Shown: in pieces, positions 1 to 11,483 of the stretch
Position numbering within the stretch: position 1 is the first letter of the stretch
Layout of the letters: the number at the start of each line of letters is the position of its first letter
NCBI GenBank assembly: GCA_021229015.1
Contig: CM037790.1
Location: 57,615,997 to 57,679,996 of the forward strand
Reading direction: 5' to 3'
Origin: Solen grandis
Lineage: Eukaryota > Mollusca > Bivalvia > Adapedonta > Solenidae
DNA: 64,000 nucleotides
Position numbers and translations under genes: made by a program
The notes under the pieces: generated by a model
Told to the model about the DNA's origin: nothing
Databases searched by the model: none
Seen by the model: only the letters and a program-made list of their open reading frames with translations

Positions 1-491
1 ATACTAATAATAATGTTATAGGATAGTATTTTGCCACTGCCATCCAAATGCAATTTATTCATTCCCACTTATGTGGTCGAACCCAGAACAGGCGCTCATG
101 GCTGCTGCTTTCAGGCACTATCTGTGATTTTTGTTCTCCAGATAGTTATATGTTTTCTTTGATCATTTCCCTCAGTGTCACGATTGTTGAATGTGCCCTT
201 TGCTTGCAGAGAAAAAGTGGTTGGTTCATTCCCATATAGCTTTCCACTGAGGTGATATTTTCTGGACACTTATACACCACTGATGAGAGATGCTACTTTA
301 GCATGTCAATTTTTCTCAGTGTTGATGTTTGGCTTTTGCCAAGTGGTTTTGTCAGATTTAGCCTTTTTATTTCGGCTATCTGTGGTTCCTACCATGTCTT
401 TATTTTTCCAGTTTCTTGTTCCGGTCGCCACTCCACTGCCATGTCCTTGTTGTTGACAGTTTTGTTCAGTGGTTTCTGTTTTATTATTCAG

Positions 492-1795
492 ATGACGGGA
501 CCAAACCAACCCCGGGCCACCAGGCCTTCACGGACCAGACGAACCCAGAGGACCAGGCGAATTGAGGTGTCTGGCTCACAACCTGTCCCAACTTCTGAAA
601 CGCAACCCGGTTCCTTCAATCTGACCAGTGTCAACCACGGTCATGTGAGTGGTGGTGCGAACATTTCTTCACCAGACACTGCCCGGTCCAACCAGCGTGC
701 TACAACGGATGCAGTCAACATACAACAGGTGCCAGATGCTGGACAATCATATCCGTCGGTTGTTCCGACTGCTACACCCCGAGCTTGCATCCACAGTGCT
801 GCAGAGACATGCTCTGCACAGTGTTTGACAGTCAATGAGCAGAATCCCTACAGTGTGATACCTCGGAACCACCCGTTGCCGCCCCAATGCAGATGCCACC
901 AGCTGACCCACCACGGGACCTCAACTTATCTTCCGAGGCTTACACGTCTGAGGAAGACTTTGATTCGGTCGATGGTGTCTTAGACCATCAGGCCAACTTA
1001 CTGTTTGGAAACAATGGTGTGTACTTCCAGGAACCTATCTCAACGTCTATTCCCTCCCAAGTACCTAGGTCTATCCAGAAGATTTGGGCCAACAAATTTG
1101 TTGACCTATCTCTTCTTCTCCCAGTTAATCATTTTCCTGCCCATTCTTTACCTAAATTCGCCCTTCAAATGGATCAAGATGCAAATCTTTACGCTGTACC
1201 TGCAACACGGTCCAGAAAAATAGGATCAATCGACACCTGTGCAACTGCATTTTTGCGGTTCGCAGCGGTGTACGCAATTAAATTCCCGATGGAAACACCT
1301 GCGATCCTCAAATATGCAGAAATCATCAGAGATCTAGCTGCCAAGCGTCCTGGACTGGCCTTTCTCCGATATGATAGCCAGTTCAGGATGTTGAGGCAGA
1401 CAGTATTGTTTCCGTTGGACAGAATCCACATGGAGTTCTGGTTAATGGCTACGACATCTGTTCAAACCCCACATCCCTCTTCTTGCTTTCGTCCGTTCGC
1501 CCCAACTCTCACACACGCCAAACGTCCCGTAGGTCCACATCTCGTTTCCTTGAGAACACCTGTTTGGTTTTCAACCGACGTTCACAGTGCAACAATCCCA
1601 GGTGAACCCACCGACACATATGCGGTTACTATAGGGGCAACCACCCAGCCAACAACTGCTCCTTCACAAGAAAGGAACCATCACAAGCAACTTCGGCCAT
1701 CAACCCAAGTAGACCTAAACCTTAACTCCATCATTTCTCTACCCCGTCACACCGGTCAAAGTCGACATTCTGAAGAAACTCCTTCAAGGTTATAA
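492..1795 (+). pseudogene. DIRS element gag-like ORF, frameshifted
   Basis: Codes for the presumed nucleocapsid-like protein of the DIRS element. The first segment (about 492-890) is basic and rich in Pro, Thr and Arg, starting MTGPNQPRATRPSRTRR. The frame then changes by one between about 880 and 890, and the protein continues as MQMPPADPPRDLNLSSEAYT to a stop at 1795. The second segment carries a block RPGLAFLRYDSQFRMLRQ that I recognise as typical of gag-like proteins of DIRS and related invertebrate elements. An open stretch upstream from 252 is in frame with the first segment but looks like leader sequence. The frame change could be programmed, but general decay of the element makes a mutation more likely. 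Confidence 0.6.
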
Positions 1796-1796
1796 T

Positions 1797-3200
1797 GACG
1801 GCATTTACCTTCTTGATGGTTTTAGTCATGGTTTCAAGTTAGGTTATATACGCCCTCGACACCCAGACAGTTTCATAATCTTAGATCATGTACCGAGTTC
1901 CCTGACATAGTCAGAACAAAATTACAAACTGAGCTCGATACTGGTCGGGTAAGGGGCCCCTTCAGGGTCCCTCCTCTGCCCAACTTCCAAAGTAGTCCCA
2001 TTGGCCTCGTACCTAAGAAAACCCCTGGTCATTTCAGACTTATTCACCATCTCAGTTACCCAGAGGGTCAGTCTGTTAATGCCCATATTGATGAGTCCCT
2101 AGCCACGGTTACTTATACTACTTTTGACGATGCCATTCATCAACTTCGGGTAGTGGGTAAAGGTGTCTCCATGGCAAAAACTGACATTGACAGTGCTTTC
2201 AGGTTGATACCAATCCATCCGTCTGACCACGAGCTCCTAGGCTTCACTTTTGACAGTCTTTTCTACTTTGATACTTGTCTTCCCATGGGGGCATCCAGCT
2301 CATGTGCCATATTTGAACGTTTTAGCACTGCCCTACAGTGGGTTGCACAAAAACATTTAGGGATCCCTCACATGCTTCATATATTAGATGATTTTCTATT
2401 TCTCGCCCCTCAGCAATCGACATGTCAAAACGCCTTAGATGGATTCTTGCATTTGTGCACCAAGATAGGTGTTCCAATTAAAGCTGAAATATAAGAATTT
2501 GCTAGCCTAGTGATGACTTTCATGGGCCTTGAGCTGGACTCCATTCTTATGGAGGCCCGCTTTCCACAAGGCAAGTTAGATAAGCTTCTTTCTCAACTTA
2601 ACCATGTTTCAAGACTCAGGAAAATCAAGTTAAAGTGTTACAGTCGCTTTTGGGACTTCTCAATTTTTGTTGTCAGGTAGTGGTACCAGGAAGGTATTTT
2701 CTTCGTCGTTTAACAGACCTGACTAAGAACATACACAAACCACACCACCGTATCACTCTCAGAGAGAGCAGACGTGATATAAAAGCTTGGCTCCTTTTTG
2801 CCCGTCACTTTAATGGCAAACAATTACTCTTAAACATGCGTTGGGTTTCCAATACCACTCTCCATATACACACTGATGCTGCAGGTTCTCTAGGTTACGG
2901 GGCTATATTTGGGACCAAGTGGTTTTTGGGGGCCTGGACTCCTCAATTACAACCACTAGCAATCACTTTTAAAGAGCTTTTCCCCATTGTTTTAGCATTT
3001 GAGATCTGAGGTCCCCAACTTCATTCTTAGTGTCTGCTGATACATACTGACAATCAAGCGGTGGTCCACATACTTAACAGGCAAACATCAAAAGACACAA
3101 ACATAATGATACTGGCTCGTCGTCTAGTTCTGATTTGCATGAGATTCAATATTCTCATAAAATCGGTACATTCCCGGCAAGATGAATACTTTACTCGATC
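1797..3200 (+). pseudogene. DIRS reverse transcriptase and RNase H, broken
   Basis: Copies the element RNA into DNA. The RT fingers appear as FRLIHHLSYPEGQSVN near 2030-2080, the palm motif A as AKTDIDSAFRLIPIHP near 2165, motif B as LPMGASSSCAIFE near 2280, and the catalytic box as LDDFLF near 2385, an LDD variant of YMDD. A TAA at 2492-2494 interrupts the thumb (PIKAEI stop EFASLV). The frame shifts near 2630 into a thumb and RNase H segment with THTDAAGSLGYGAIF-like residues near 2865-2910. A TGA at 3007 is followed by the last RNase H strand, HTDNQAVVHILN, near 3040-3080. Upstream, the frame is open back to a TAG near 1908. Inactive. Confidence 0.85.
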
Positions 3201-3229
3201 TTTTATCTTGGTTTCAGATTCACCAATTT

Positions 3230-4197
3230 CACCAAACCGCACCAAAAATGGACCCCCTGCCGGAACACGTCCCTGCAGGCCTTCTACTTCTTCATTAAAC
3301 AGAGTAGTCAGTCGTCTGTTGAACAGTGCTCTCGCCCCATCCACAGCCTCAACATATTGGAATACATTGAATCACTACAGAAAATTTCATGCAGCTCATT
3401 ACTATGGCCGTCCTCTCCTACCTGTTCACCGTCACCAATTGGCTCAGTTCATAACAACCTCTCATGCAGCAGGCTTAAAGTCCTCTACTATAACAACATT
3501 CGTTTCTGCCATTGCATACATTTATCGCCTTAAAGATCTTCACAACCCTGGCGATTCTTTCCTCTGTAAGAATTTACTTCATAGTATAAGTCGCAATGCT
3601 ATTCGAGACAAAAGACATCCTTTCACGGTCTCTCAGCTTCATTCTTTGATTCAAGCCCTGAGATCTTTCACACCTGACTCACATACCTTCTACACTTTTC
3701 GTGCAATGTTTTAGTGGCATTCTTTGGTCTTATTCGAGATTGCCCTCTTAGGCAAGGTTATGCAAACATTGTTTTACGCAAAAACCTTAGGTTTCGTTTC
3801 AAGGACTCCACGCTTCATTCAGCCAGCATCAGGCTAACTGCATATAAGCATTCACAAGGCAAAGTGGTGGTTATACCCTTGACAATTCAACCGAATTAAA
3901 ATATATGTCCAATGAGAGCTCTCCAACGTATGTGCAAACAGAGGTGACAGACCAGGTCCTCTGTTCCTTTCAGCGTGTGGATGCCCAGTCACTACCTCAA
4001 TGTTTCGGTCTGTGCTTTACAGATGTGTTCTCATTTGTAAATTAGAACCTAAACACTACACATCACATTCATTCAGAATAGGGGGAGCAACCTTTGCCCA
4101 CTCCCGACACTACTCCAGCTCCACTATACAGAATTTAGGTCGCTGGAAATCCACGGCATACAAGAAATATATTCGTGCAACATCTTTAGCCATTTAA
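3230..4197 (+). pseudogene. DIRS tyrosine recombinase, broken
   Basis: Would integrate the circular cDNA. The N-terminal core-binding helices are in the segment ending at 3714, with STASTYWNTLNHYRKF near 3345 and SAIAYIYRLKDLHNPG near 3505. The frame then shifts by one at about 3714 into AFFGLIRDCPLRQGY, which should carry the first catalytic Arg. This segment stops at 3899. The C-terminal catalytic box resumes in 4000-4197: YTSHSFRIGGATFAHS holds the HxxR motif, followed by LGRWKSTAYKKYIR with the Trp and the nucleophilic Tyr. All signature residues are visible, but they are spread over three broken frames. Confidence 0.85.
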
Positions 4198-4200
4198 GCA

Positions 4201-5223
4201 CACATTAATGTCTTTAAAGATGGGTGTTGGTTGGAAGCAAACACTCATCCGTAAAAAAAATCAGGATTTTTTTTTTTTGAAGAATCAATTGGTCCACATG
4301 TCTATAGGGCGAGACACATTTCTTGGTTGTACACACCAAAGAAAATACTACAGAGACTGGTATAGCTGTGTAGTCTACGGCTAAATATAGGAGCGGTTTG
4401 AAGGAGCTCACTCCTCAATTTGTTAGTTTTGACAATGCTCTGTTTTTCGTGTACATTTGATGTATGATTTGCTTGTTCAAATTGCCTTACAATAATACTC
4501 ATGGAGTATCTCATTTCAGAACAATTCCTCTGTACATATTGTTACATTATTCTGTCACACAGTCGACTGTATTATGCTTCTTCAACCCTTGCTATACAGA
4601 CGAACATGTTTTGTAGTCTTTTGCTGTTACCTTTTGTCATGGCAATGGTCAATGCAATTGAATTCGCACTTACCAGCAGATCGCAAGGGTTGAGGTAAGC
4701 TCAAAAACAGTAGGGTAAATCTGTATTTTGTTTTATATTTTTACCAGTTCTACATGTTGCTCAGGGTCAGTGTATATATATTGCTATGTCAGTGTACGGT
4801 TTGAAGCAGTACACTTTAAACATATAGCCAAATCTACCATTACCATGTCGTCTATATATTTTAAAGATTTATGTTTTCATTTATTTTGACTTAGTAAAAT
4901 AACTATTTCATGTGTCATACATAAATATGTTTTTGGTTAATTTTACGGATACCCTCTGTCTTATCTTTCACAGGCATCTTCCTATCAGTATCCTCATCCT
5001 GTCGGTGGCGGCGTTGCTCTTGTGGCTGTTCATGCCATGTAAAATACATATTATATGGTATGTTTTTTCTTAAGGCATTACGATTAAATGCCCCATTATC
5101 AATCAAACACTGTCTTTTGTTTCTCTATATTTCCAAACATAGTTCGTATGGAGGGAGGCTGGGGCCACCATATATACTAATATAATAATGTTTATTTATA
5201 CTGGGTAGTTGCCTGTGAACAAC

Positions 5224-5264
<41 letters not shown>

Positions 5265-5749
5265 CACTAAGATAATTAATTAAAAATTATATATATAACT
5301 AGGCAAGAGTAAGAGAGGCGATATGTTTATTGTTAGCAATCCATGGAGACAAATGATGAGTGTATCGTTTCTAATAGGTAAAAGTGGGTTTATAACATTG
5401 GGTTCATTGGCATCGCTTGGAAATATTAAATTTACTTTGATAAAGAAATAAGACATCGTCATATTAAAAACTCTGTTCTCTCAGAGCTATCAGCGCTCTG
5501 ATTTTACAGTCATTAATGGTTGCGTAGGGTGACTATATGCGTCTGTAGATGGGTATTAATAGACGTAATACATACATATAGTTAAAAATAAAATGTTTAG
5601 TCATTGGCCATATGTGAACGATTAGCTTTAAGAATAATAATCAACTGAAACCAACAATTATCTTCTTCTGATAGTAATACATTCCAAAAATTCACCGACC
5701 AAACCGAGTTGAGCATGATTTTGTTGTTCCAGCTTAGAATTGAGTAGAA
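4201..5749. other. Non-coding stretch, no gene seen
   Basis: AT-rich sequence with no convincing ORF. It contains short T and A runs near 4250-4280 and an (AT)n microsatellite at 5227-5263. The 3' untranslated or terminal part of the DIRS element may extend some way into it. Confidence 0.5.
5227..5263. repeat. (AT)n microsatellite
   Basis: Uninterrupted alternating AT of about 37 bp. Confidence 0.95.
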
Positions 5750-5752
5750 GTA

Positions 5753-5778
5753 TACTCGGGGCCATTAATCTCGCGGTA
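5753..5778 (+). repeat. Left TIR of the Tigger-like element
   Basis: Starts tactcggggccattaatc and ends ctcgcggta; preceded by target TA. Pairs with 9854-9879. Confidence 0.8.
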
Positions 5779-5883
5779 TCACTAAACTCGCGGTATTTGG
5801 AAAAGCGCCCTCTAGCCTTTGTAAACATAAACAATCGTGACCCAATTTCTTCGCTGTTACAAAAGAATAAATTTCTAACAACA

Positions 5884-5898
5884 TGCCACCAATTTGGG
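5884..5898 (+). other. Possible first coding exon of the transposase
   Basis: ATG CCA CCA ATT TGG is followed directly by gtaagt, a consensus splice donor. A candidate acceptor (tttaaag) lies at about 6203-6209, just before codons KTITGRQKAYDRVNLQ, which look like the start of a pogo HTH domain. This would make a roughly 310-bp intron. Inferred from splice signals only. Confidence 0.4.
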
Positions 5899-7029
5899 TA
5901 AGTATATATACTTAAATAATATTATTTTATAGTTTTCATCTAAAAACAATAATATTTTAACTCACTTATTCCTAAAAAACTAAATCCTTCATTGACATCT
6001 GTCGTCTGTCAAAATTCTGAGCTGTTAAAAGTAAGATTTTATGCAAATTGAGTTGACTGTGTCCCAGATCAAATATTCGGTATGATACCACTAATTTTTC
6101 CCCATCCATTATTATCTTGTGAATTAGATATTTTCATATAAAATTTGCTTTATTCCATTGTCTTTTTTTTCAGTAATCTATTATTCATCTTTTTTTTCAT
6201 GATTTAAAGGTGAAAACAATCACCGGGAGACAGAAGGCTTATGATAGGGTTAACTTGCAAAGGGCATATCAGGCTTTCATCACAGGGTTTCAGTGTATAG
6301 AGCCTCTAGGGTGTTTGGGGTGCCTGAGAGCACTCTCAGAGACCAGACCAGAAATAAAGTTGAAGTTGGTTGCTCATTAGGTGCGCCACGTCTGTTCAGT
6401 GAAGCTGAAGAGAGGCAGCTGGTCCAGCATATTGTATATATGTCCACCATAGGGTATGGTTATGGCGCCAGCGAACTTGGAGTAATATCAGCTGATTATG
6501 CCAAGTCGCTTGGAAAACAAAACATCAATAGCTCACTAAGTAAAGGTTGGGTCCAAGCTTTTGTGAAAAGATACCCCAATGAATTAAAAGTGGTGAAACG
6601 ACAGAAGTTGTCCCTGAACAGAGCAAAGTGCGCATCTGCAGAAAACATTAAAACATACTTTAGTAAGCTGCACATGGTATTACAAGAGAATGACATCATG
6701 GATAAGCCGCAGAGCATATATAATGTTGATGAGAGTGGCTTCTCTACAGAGCGCAGACCTCCCACTATTGTGTGTGGAAAGCAGATAAAACCACATAGCG
6801 TGGTCTCTGAAAAATAAAACAAGAGGGCCATGATGGCCCTGAATCGCTCACCTGAGTACCATTGCTTCAACTGATGTCAAGGTTTTTAAACAGACAAGGA
6901 TTCTGATATAACTTAATCTAAAACATTTTACCCCTGACAATACTACACACCAAATATCTAAGCAATGGGCCATATGGTTTCAGAGAAGACTTGGGTGCAG
7001 GGTCATTTATCACCGTAGGGCCAAGACTT

Positions 7030-8035
7030 TGAAAATCTTTGTAATGAACCATTAGATGATACTACATACCAAAAATCTTAGCTCTAGGCCTTATTGATTC
7101 ATAGAAGAAGATTTTTTAAGATTTTCCTATTTAACTCTATGTAAAACAAGTGACCCCTGGTGTGGGGTCATTTATCACCATAGGGCTATGATTTGTACAA
7201 TCTTGGTAGTGGCCCATAAGATGATGCTACATACCAAATATCTAAGCTCTAGGCCTTATGCATTCATGGAAGAAGATTTTTAAGATTTTCCTATATAACT
7301 CTGTGTAAAACAAGTGACCCTGGTGAGGGTTCATTTATCACCATAGGGCTATGATTTGTACAATCTTGGTAGTGGCCCATAAGATGATGCTTCATACCAA
7401 ATATCTAAGCTCTAGGCCTTATGCATTCATGGAAGAAGATTTTTTAAGATTTTCCTATGTAACTCTTGTAAAACAAGTGACCCCTGGTGCGGGGTCATTT
7501 ATCACCATAGCTATGATTTGTACAATCTTGGTAGTGGCCCATAAGATGATGCTACATACCAAATATCTGAGCTCTAGGCCTTATGGATTCATAGAAGAAA
7601 TCTTTTTAAGATTTTCCTATATAACTCTATGTAAAACAAGTGACCCCTGGTGCGGGGTCATTTATCACCATAGGGCTATAATTTGTACAATCTTGGTAGT
7701 GGCCCATAAGATGATGCTACATACCAAAAATCAAAACGCTAGGCCTTGTGGTTTCCGAGAAGAAGATTTTTTTAAGATTTTTCTATATAACTCTATGTAA
7801 AACAAGTGACCCCTGGTGCGGGGTCATTTATCACCATAGGGCTATGATTTGTACAATCTTGGTAGTGGCCCATAAGATGATGCTACATACCAAAAATCAA
7901 AAGGCTAGGCCTTGTGGTTTCGGAGAAGAAGATTTTTCAAGTTTTTTTGTACAATCCTGGTAGACAGTCATAAGATCATGCTACATACCAAAAATCAAAA
8001 GGCTAGGCCTTGTAGTTTCAGAGAAGAAGATTTTT
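7030..8035 (+). repeat. Tandem array of ~160-bp units inside the modular repeat
   Basis: The phrase 'gatttgtacaatcttggta' recurs at about 7191, 7350, 7512, 7677 and 7847, with degenerate copies near 7047 and 7946. The spacing is 159-170 bp, so about seven units. Small ORFs here simply follow the repeat and are not genes. Confidence 0.85.
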
Positions 8036-8207
8036 TAAATTTTCATTTTTAAAATCTATTTTTAGCTCCTGTGACCTAATTATGCGATGGACCAGAACCA
8101 TTTATACAACTTTAGTAGAGCTTCATCCAAGGAACATTCCTGCAAAATATTTTTCAAATTGGCCAAGCCGTTTAGGAGGAGATGTTGTTTGAAGCAATTG
8201 TTGACGC

Positions 8208-8262
8208 CGGACGCACGCACGCACGCACGCACGGACGCACGGACGACGGACGACGGACGCCG
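8208..8262 (+). repeat. acgc/acgg-type simple repeat
   Basis: Run of 'acgcacgc' changing into 'acggacg', just before the hairpin end of the modular repeat. Such a G/C-rich simple repeat next to the tail is part of the element design. Confidence 0.8.
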
Positions 8263-9853
8263 GACAAAAGGCGATCAGAAAAGCTCACCTTGAGCACGTT
8301 GTGCTCATGTGAGCTAAAAATGTAACATGTAACAATTATAGGATCAGCAAATGCCATTGGCAATCATGTACCCCCATTTTATGTTTTTCCTGGAAAACGC
8401 TGGATGGATGATCTCCTCGAAGACTGCGCCCCTGGATCTGATGGAGACATGTCAGAGAGTGGGTTTGTAAACCGTGGGCTATTCGAATCATACATGATTA
8501 ACCATTTCGCCAAACATGTAAATCTCAAAAGTGGTGCCAAAACCATAGTATTATACGATGGATGCAAAGCACATCTCTCTCTTACATTAACAAAATGGGC
8601 AAAAGAAAACAATGTCATATTATTTGTACTACCTCCACATTCATCCCATCTCACCCAACCTCTTGATGTTGGGATTTTTGGCCCAATGAAGCGATATTTC
8701 TATTCCGAATGCAAGGTTTATATGCATGCCAACCCAGGAAGGCACATTTCAAGGTATGAGGTGGCAAAACTAACTGCCAGGCCATATGCAAAGGCATTTT
8801 CTCCTGAAAACATTGTCAATGCATTTAAAAAATCAGGTATATATCCTTTTAACCCTGAGGTTATTGTTGAATCACAAATTGCTCCATCAGTTATATACCC
8901 GCCTGAGCCTGCTCCAAGCAATATAGAGCCACCAGTTACTCCTGTTGAAACAGTCCTATCTGAAAAATCAAAGCTTGAAACAGGAAATAATTCCTTACAT
9001 AAAAAAATCACCACAGTGGTAAAAAATAGACCCAAGAAAAAATTATCCCTCCAAAGAAAGTTGTTGGGAATCTTCATTCTGAAAAAAATCAGGAAATTCT
9101 TATTGAAAATAATGAAAAAGCTGAAAACAAAGAAAAAAGTCAAGCAAAAAAAACTGAAATCTGAAAAAATAAAAGCTAATGCAAGTGTTACTGTTAAACA
9201 AATCAAAACTAACCCAAAACCATCAACATCAGGCCTAAACAGTTACAAAGGCGGACCAATTCCGCTCGATGAATGCACTGACAGTGAGGACTCCTCCATA
9301 GATGATGATAATGAACCCTGTTGTCACTGCAAAAAACCATTTCCACCTCATTTGAAAGGGTATCCAGGCCTGATAATCCTGAAGTGGGCTCAATGTGATA
9401 CATGTGGTCACTGGGTGCATCTCACACACTGTTGTGAAATATCTTGTATCAGAAGAGGTGTCAATTTCTTCTGCAAATGTTGCAAGAAATATGATTAACT
9501 GTTGAAATACACAATAATTTTAAACTGTTGTTGTTGTTGTTGAATTTACAAGTTAAGTTCTTTTGACGATGAATTTGTATAGAGTTCTTCCTGACTTTAA
9601 AAGATTTAGTTGTTTCTGACCTTAATATTGACAAATGAGCTTGTAGACCAGTCTACCGCGAGTTTAATAGCCTCCCCTGATTACAAATGGCTGCCGCGTT
9701 TGACATTTAGTGACCTAGTTAAACTATGAACTAAGTGATATCTTTGTTGTGAAAATGTGTCATTTTGATGGAATTGGATGAAAGTGAAAGTTTCTGAAGA
9801 CAGTTGGATTTGGTAAGTTGTTTTTGATTATTAATTCGTTTTGAAATCGTTAT

Positions 9854-9879
9854 TACCGCGAGATTCGTGGCCCCCGGTA
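9854..9879 (-). repeat. Right TIR of the Tigger-like element
   Basis: Inverted copy of 5753-5778 with four mismatches; followed by target TA at 9880-9881. Confidence 0.8.
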
Positions 9880-9882
9880 TAC

Positions 9883-10331
9883 GACCTTGAATATTTACGA
9901 GAACTTCGAGACTGGTTAGCTCGATACCAGGATAAAGTTAAAAGGTATGGCACATGTGCATCAAGTTATTTTGGTTAAGGAACAATACAACGATATTTAA
10001 AACAAAGATTGGCAACCAGTCTAAATCTCGCAAAAGCACGTAACAAAATGTCCAATTATCGCAAAGTCAAGTTTTCAAATACCTCATTTTCCATTGAAGA
10101 TATGTGAAAGTAAATTGTATTTTACAATAGAACTTTATATAACCATCATAATAATACCTTATACATTAAAATAAATCAAGACATAAAAAATGATTTATGT
10201 AAAATAGAAAAAGTAACAATGTAAAATGTGTTGTTTTCTGCTACAAAATTATCGCAAAGTCACAAATATCCCCTTTTCTATTGAAGATATGTGAAAGTAA
10301 ATTGTATTTTACAATATACTATGATAATATA
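9883..10331 (+). repeat. Non-coding; local direct duplication
   Basis: No gene. A block starting 'ttatcgcaaagtca' at about 10055 recurs at about 10248. Both copies contain 'gaagatatgtgaaagtaaat' (10098 and 10278). The second copy is interrupted by the element at 10332-11481 and continues afterwards as 'gataccttatatattaaaat'. Confidence 0.75.
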
Positions 10332-11481
10332 CAGTAGAACCTCGTCAAACCGAACATCGTTAAACCGAATTCCTCACACCTTCGAAGTTTTTTTTTCGGT
10401 CCCGATTTTTCCCCTTATTTTAACAAAAGGTAAAATGTTTAATCCGAATTTCGCTATTTCGATTTTTTCGATATTTCGAAGTTAAATCCCGGTCCCGAGT
10501 TCACTATTTATACCTATTTTTCAATTTTTATTTCGAAGTCAATTTTCGTTCATTTTCGAAGACATATCGCCCTTAACTTCAATCGTACACGGGTCAGTTT
10601 ATTTTTCGAAGTCACTGGAATGATGGCTCAAGTAAGTTTTTCGCACCTTTTTCCAGGTAGGGATTATCAGCACGTGTCTGACCGGAAATTATTGATTACT
10701 TCTAATCGATGTCCGACAGGTTGAGTAACAGACACGCGTCAGCAGATAAACCCAGGTGTCAGATCTTGAGTACTTTTTTTTATGTGAATTTAAATTTAGT
10801 CAGCAGATATTAATCATCAATTGTATCTCTGTCGTCTCTGCACACTTACGTCCGAAAGAATTATTGTCTCCAAAGATAATTCCTCACAATTGTCAATGTC
10901 AGACCAATCCAGAGAAATACCCGGTGCGTCCGGGGGGATAACTAGGTTTGTCTCAACCCTATCCGCTGTCGAGCAATCTAGAGAAGGGCCCGGTAACCAA
11001 ACCGGGAGGATATCTGGATCGGCATAAGGACGGAAGGGGGTTAAACGTAGGCACAACTCCGAAACCTATCAAGAGAAGTTTGCGGCAATCCAGGAAGTCG
11101 AGAGGGGAATTAAATAACAAAAAAAAAGCAAATTGCGGAAGAGTTTGGGGTACCACCAAATACGTTATCAACTTAGTTGAAACAGAAAGACGAAATTACC
11201 ATACGTATTTGCAAACATGTATTAAAGAAATTTCAATATCAATAATTGTATGTGTTTGTATTTCCGTGAAGACCCTCTTACGTACAGGATCCGTTTTTCA
11301 TTTCATACGTACCAGTAGTTGTTTTTACGACGTAGCGATTTTCACGATACTCACCGGTAATGATAACGCAAACATACATGCACACAAACAGAAATTTATC
11401 ATTGGATTTTTAATCCGAATTTTCATTATTTCAAAGTTTTCAGCTCGGTCCCTATGACTTCGGATTAACGAGGTTCTACTG
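10332..11481 (+). mobile_element. Internally deleted Tigger/pogo-like element
   Basis: Begins cagtagaacctcg and ends cgaggttctactg, perfect inverted termini of 13 bp with imperfect continuation (caaaccga / cggattaa). Both sides are flanked by TA. This TIR type is typical of Tigger/pogo elements. At 1150 bp it is too short for a full transposase and holds only an N-terminal HTH remnant. Confidence 0.85.
11031..11205 (+). pseudogene. Tigger transposase N-terminal HTH remnant
   Basis: In two frames one can read ETYQEKFAAIQEVERGIK (near 11065-11118) and KQIAEEFGVPPNTLST (near 11127-11175). This is the start of the pipsqueak-type HTH DNA-binding domain of Tigger/Jerky transposases. There is a stop after GIK, a frameshift in the A-run at 11120-11128, and a stop after NTLST. 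The CENP-B HTH and DDE domains are missing, so this is a deletion derivative that would need a transposase in trans. A possible first exon, ATG GCT CAA followed by gtaagt, is at 10622. Confidence 0.7.
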
Positions 11482-11483
11482 TA

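Larger units (their letters stand above)
250..4200 (+). mobile_element. Decayed DIRS-type (tyrosine recombinase) retrotransposon
   Basis: Three coding remnants lie in the same order and strand: a gag-like region, a reverse transcriptase with RNase H, and a tyrosine recombinase. RT plus RNase H plus a tyrosine recombinase in place of a DDE integrase defines the DIRS order of retrotransposons. Several frameshifts and in-frame stops make it non-autonomous. I could not define the ends: the inverted or split direct repeats expected of DIRS or Ngaro elements were not recognised, so the limits given are those of the coding remnant. The left end may lie outside the window. Confidence 0.85.
6816..8315 (+). 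mobile_element. Modular interspersed repeat ('gaggGCCatgatGGCC' head) inserted in the transposase
   Basis: It splits the Tigger transposase. Both borders carry aaaaat (6810-6815 and 8316-8321), a likely 6-bp target duplication, though A-runs make the exact border uncertain. The head reads acaagagggccatgatggcc followed by a 'gctcacctgag' motif. The middle is a tandem array of about 160-bp units. The tail is a run of acgcacgc/acggacg repeats followed by a terminal hairpin at 8282-8315, whose arms 'agctcac' and 'gtgagct' enclose gagcac/gtgctc. No coding capacity. A related copy starts at 63059 and fragments lie near 40765 and 51430-52475. Class uncertain; Helitron/Helentron-like is possible. Confidence 0.75.
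6210..9498 (+). pseudogene. Pogo/Tigger-like DDE transposase with C-terminal zinc finger, split
   Basis: Cut-and-paste transposase. The N-terminal HTH reads RVFGVPESTLRDQTRNKV (6301 on); a frameshift near 6285 separates it from the preceding codons. A CENP-B/Tc5-type second HTH includes KGWVQAFVKRYPNE near 6550. The first catalytic Asp is in IYNVDESGF near 6715-6740. The frame stops at 6817, where a 1.5-kb repeat is inserted. The catalytic core resumes at about 8330 in another frame: second Asp in IVLYDGCKAHLS (near 8545), third in LTQPLDVGIFGPMK (near 8655). A Lys-rich linker follows. The C-terminus (about 9310-9495) has CCHC, CDTCGHWVHLTHC and FCKCC, a PHD-like Cys/His arrangement. All three Asp codons survive, but the gene is dead. 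Confidence 0.85.
5753..9879 (+). mobile_element. Pogo/Tigger-like DNA transposon with TIRs
   Basis: The left end (5753-5778) and the reverse complement of the right end (9854-9879) match over 26 bp with four mismatches; both end in 'aatctcgcggta'. Each end is flanked by TA (5751-5752 and 9880-9881), the target duplication of Tc1/mariner/pogo elements. Between them lies a pogo-type transposase remnant. A 1500-bp repeat has inserted at 6816-8315, so the original element was about 2.6 kb. A second motif like the TIR, 'aaactcgcggta', occurs just inside the left TIR (5784-5795) and, inverted, at about 9655-9668, giving paired subterminal binding-site-like repeats. Confidence 0.85.

Noticed and set aside
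252..491. N-terminal extension of the DIRS gag ORF
   Set aside because: Hydrophobic, low-complexity translation unlike gag; ATG at 492 starts the basic segment, so this is likely leader.
8087..8293. Small ORF ending in an HARTDART-type repeat
   Set aside because: It is a translation of the acgc simple repeat in the modular element tail.
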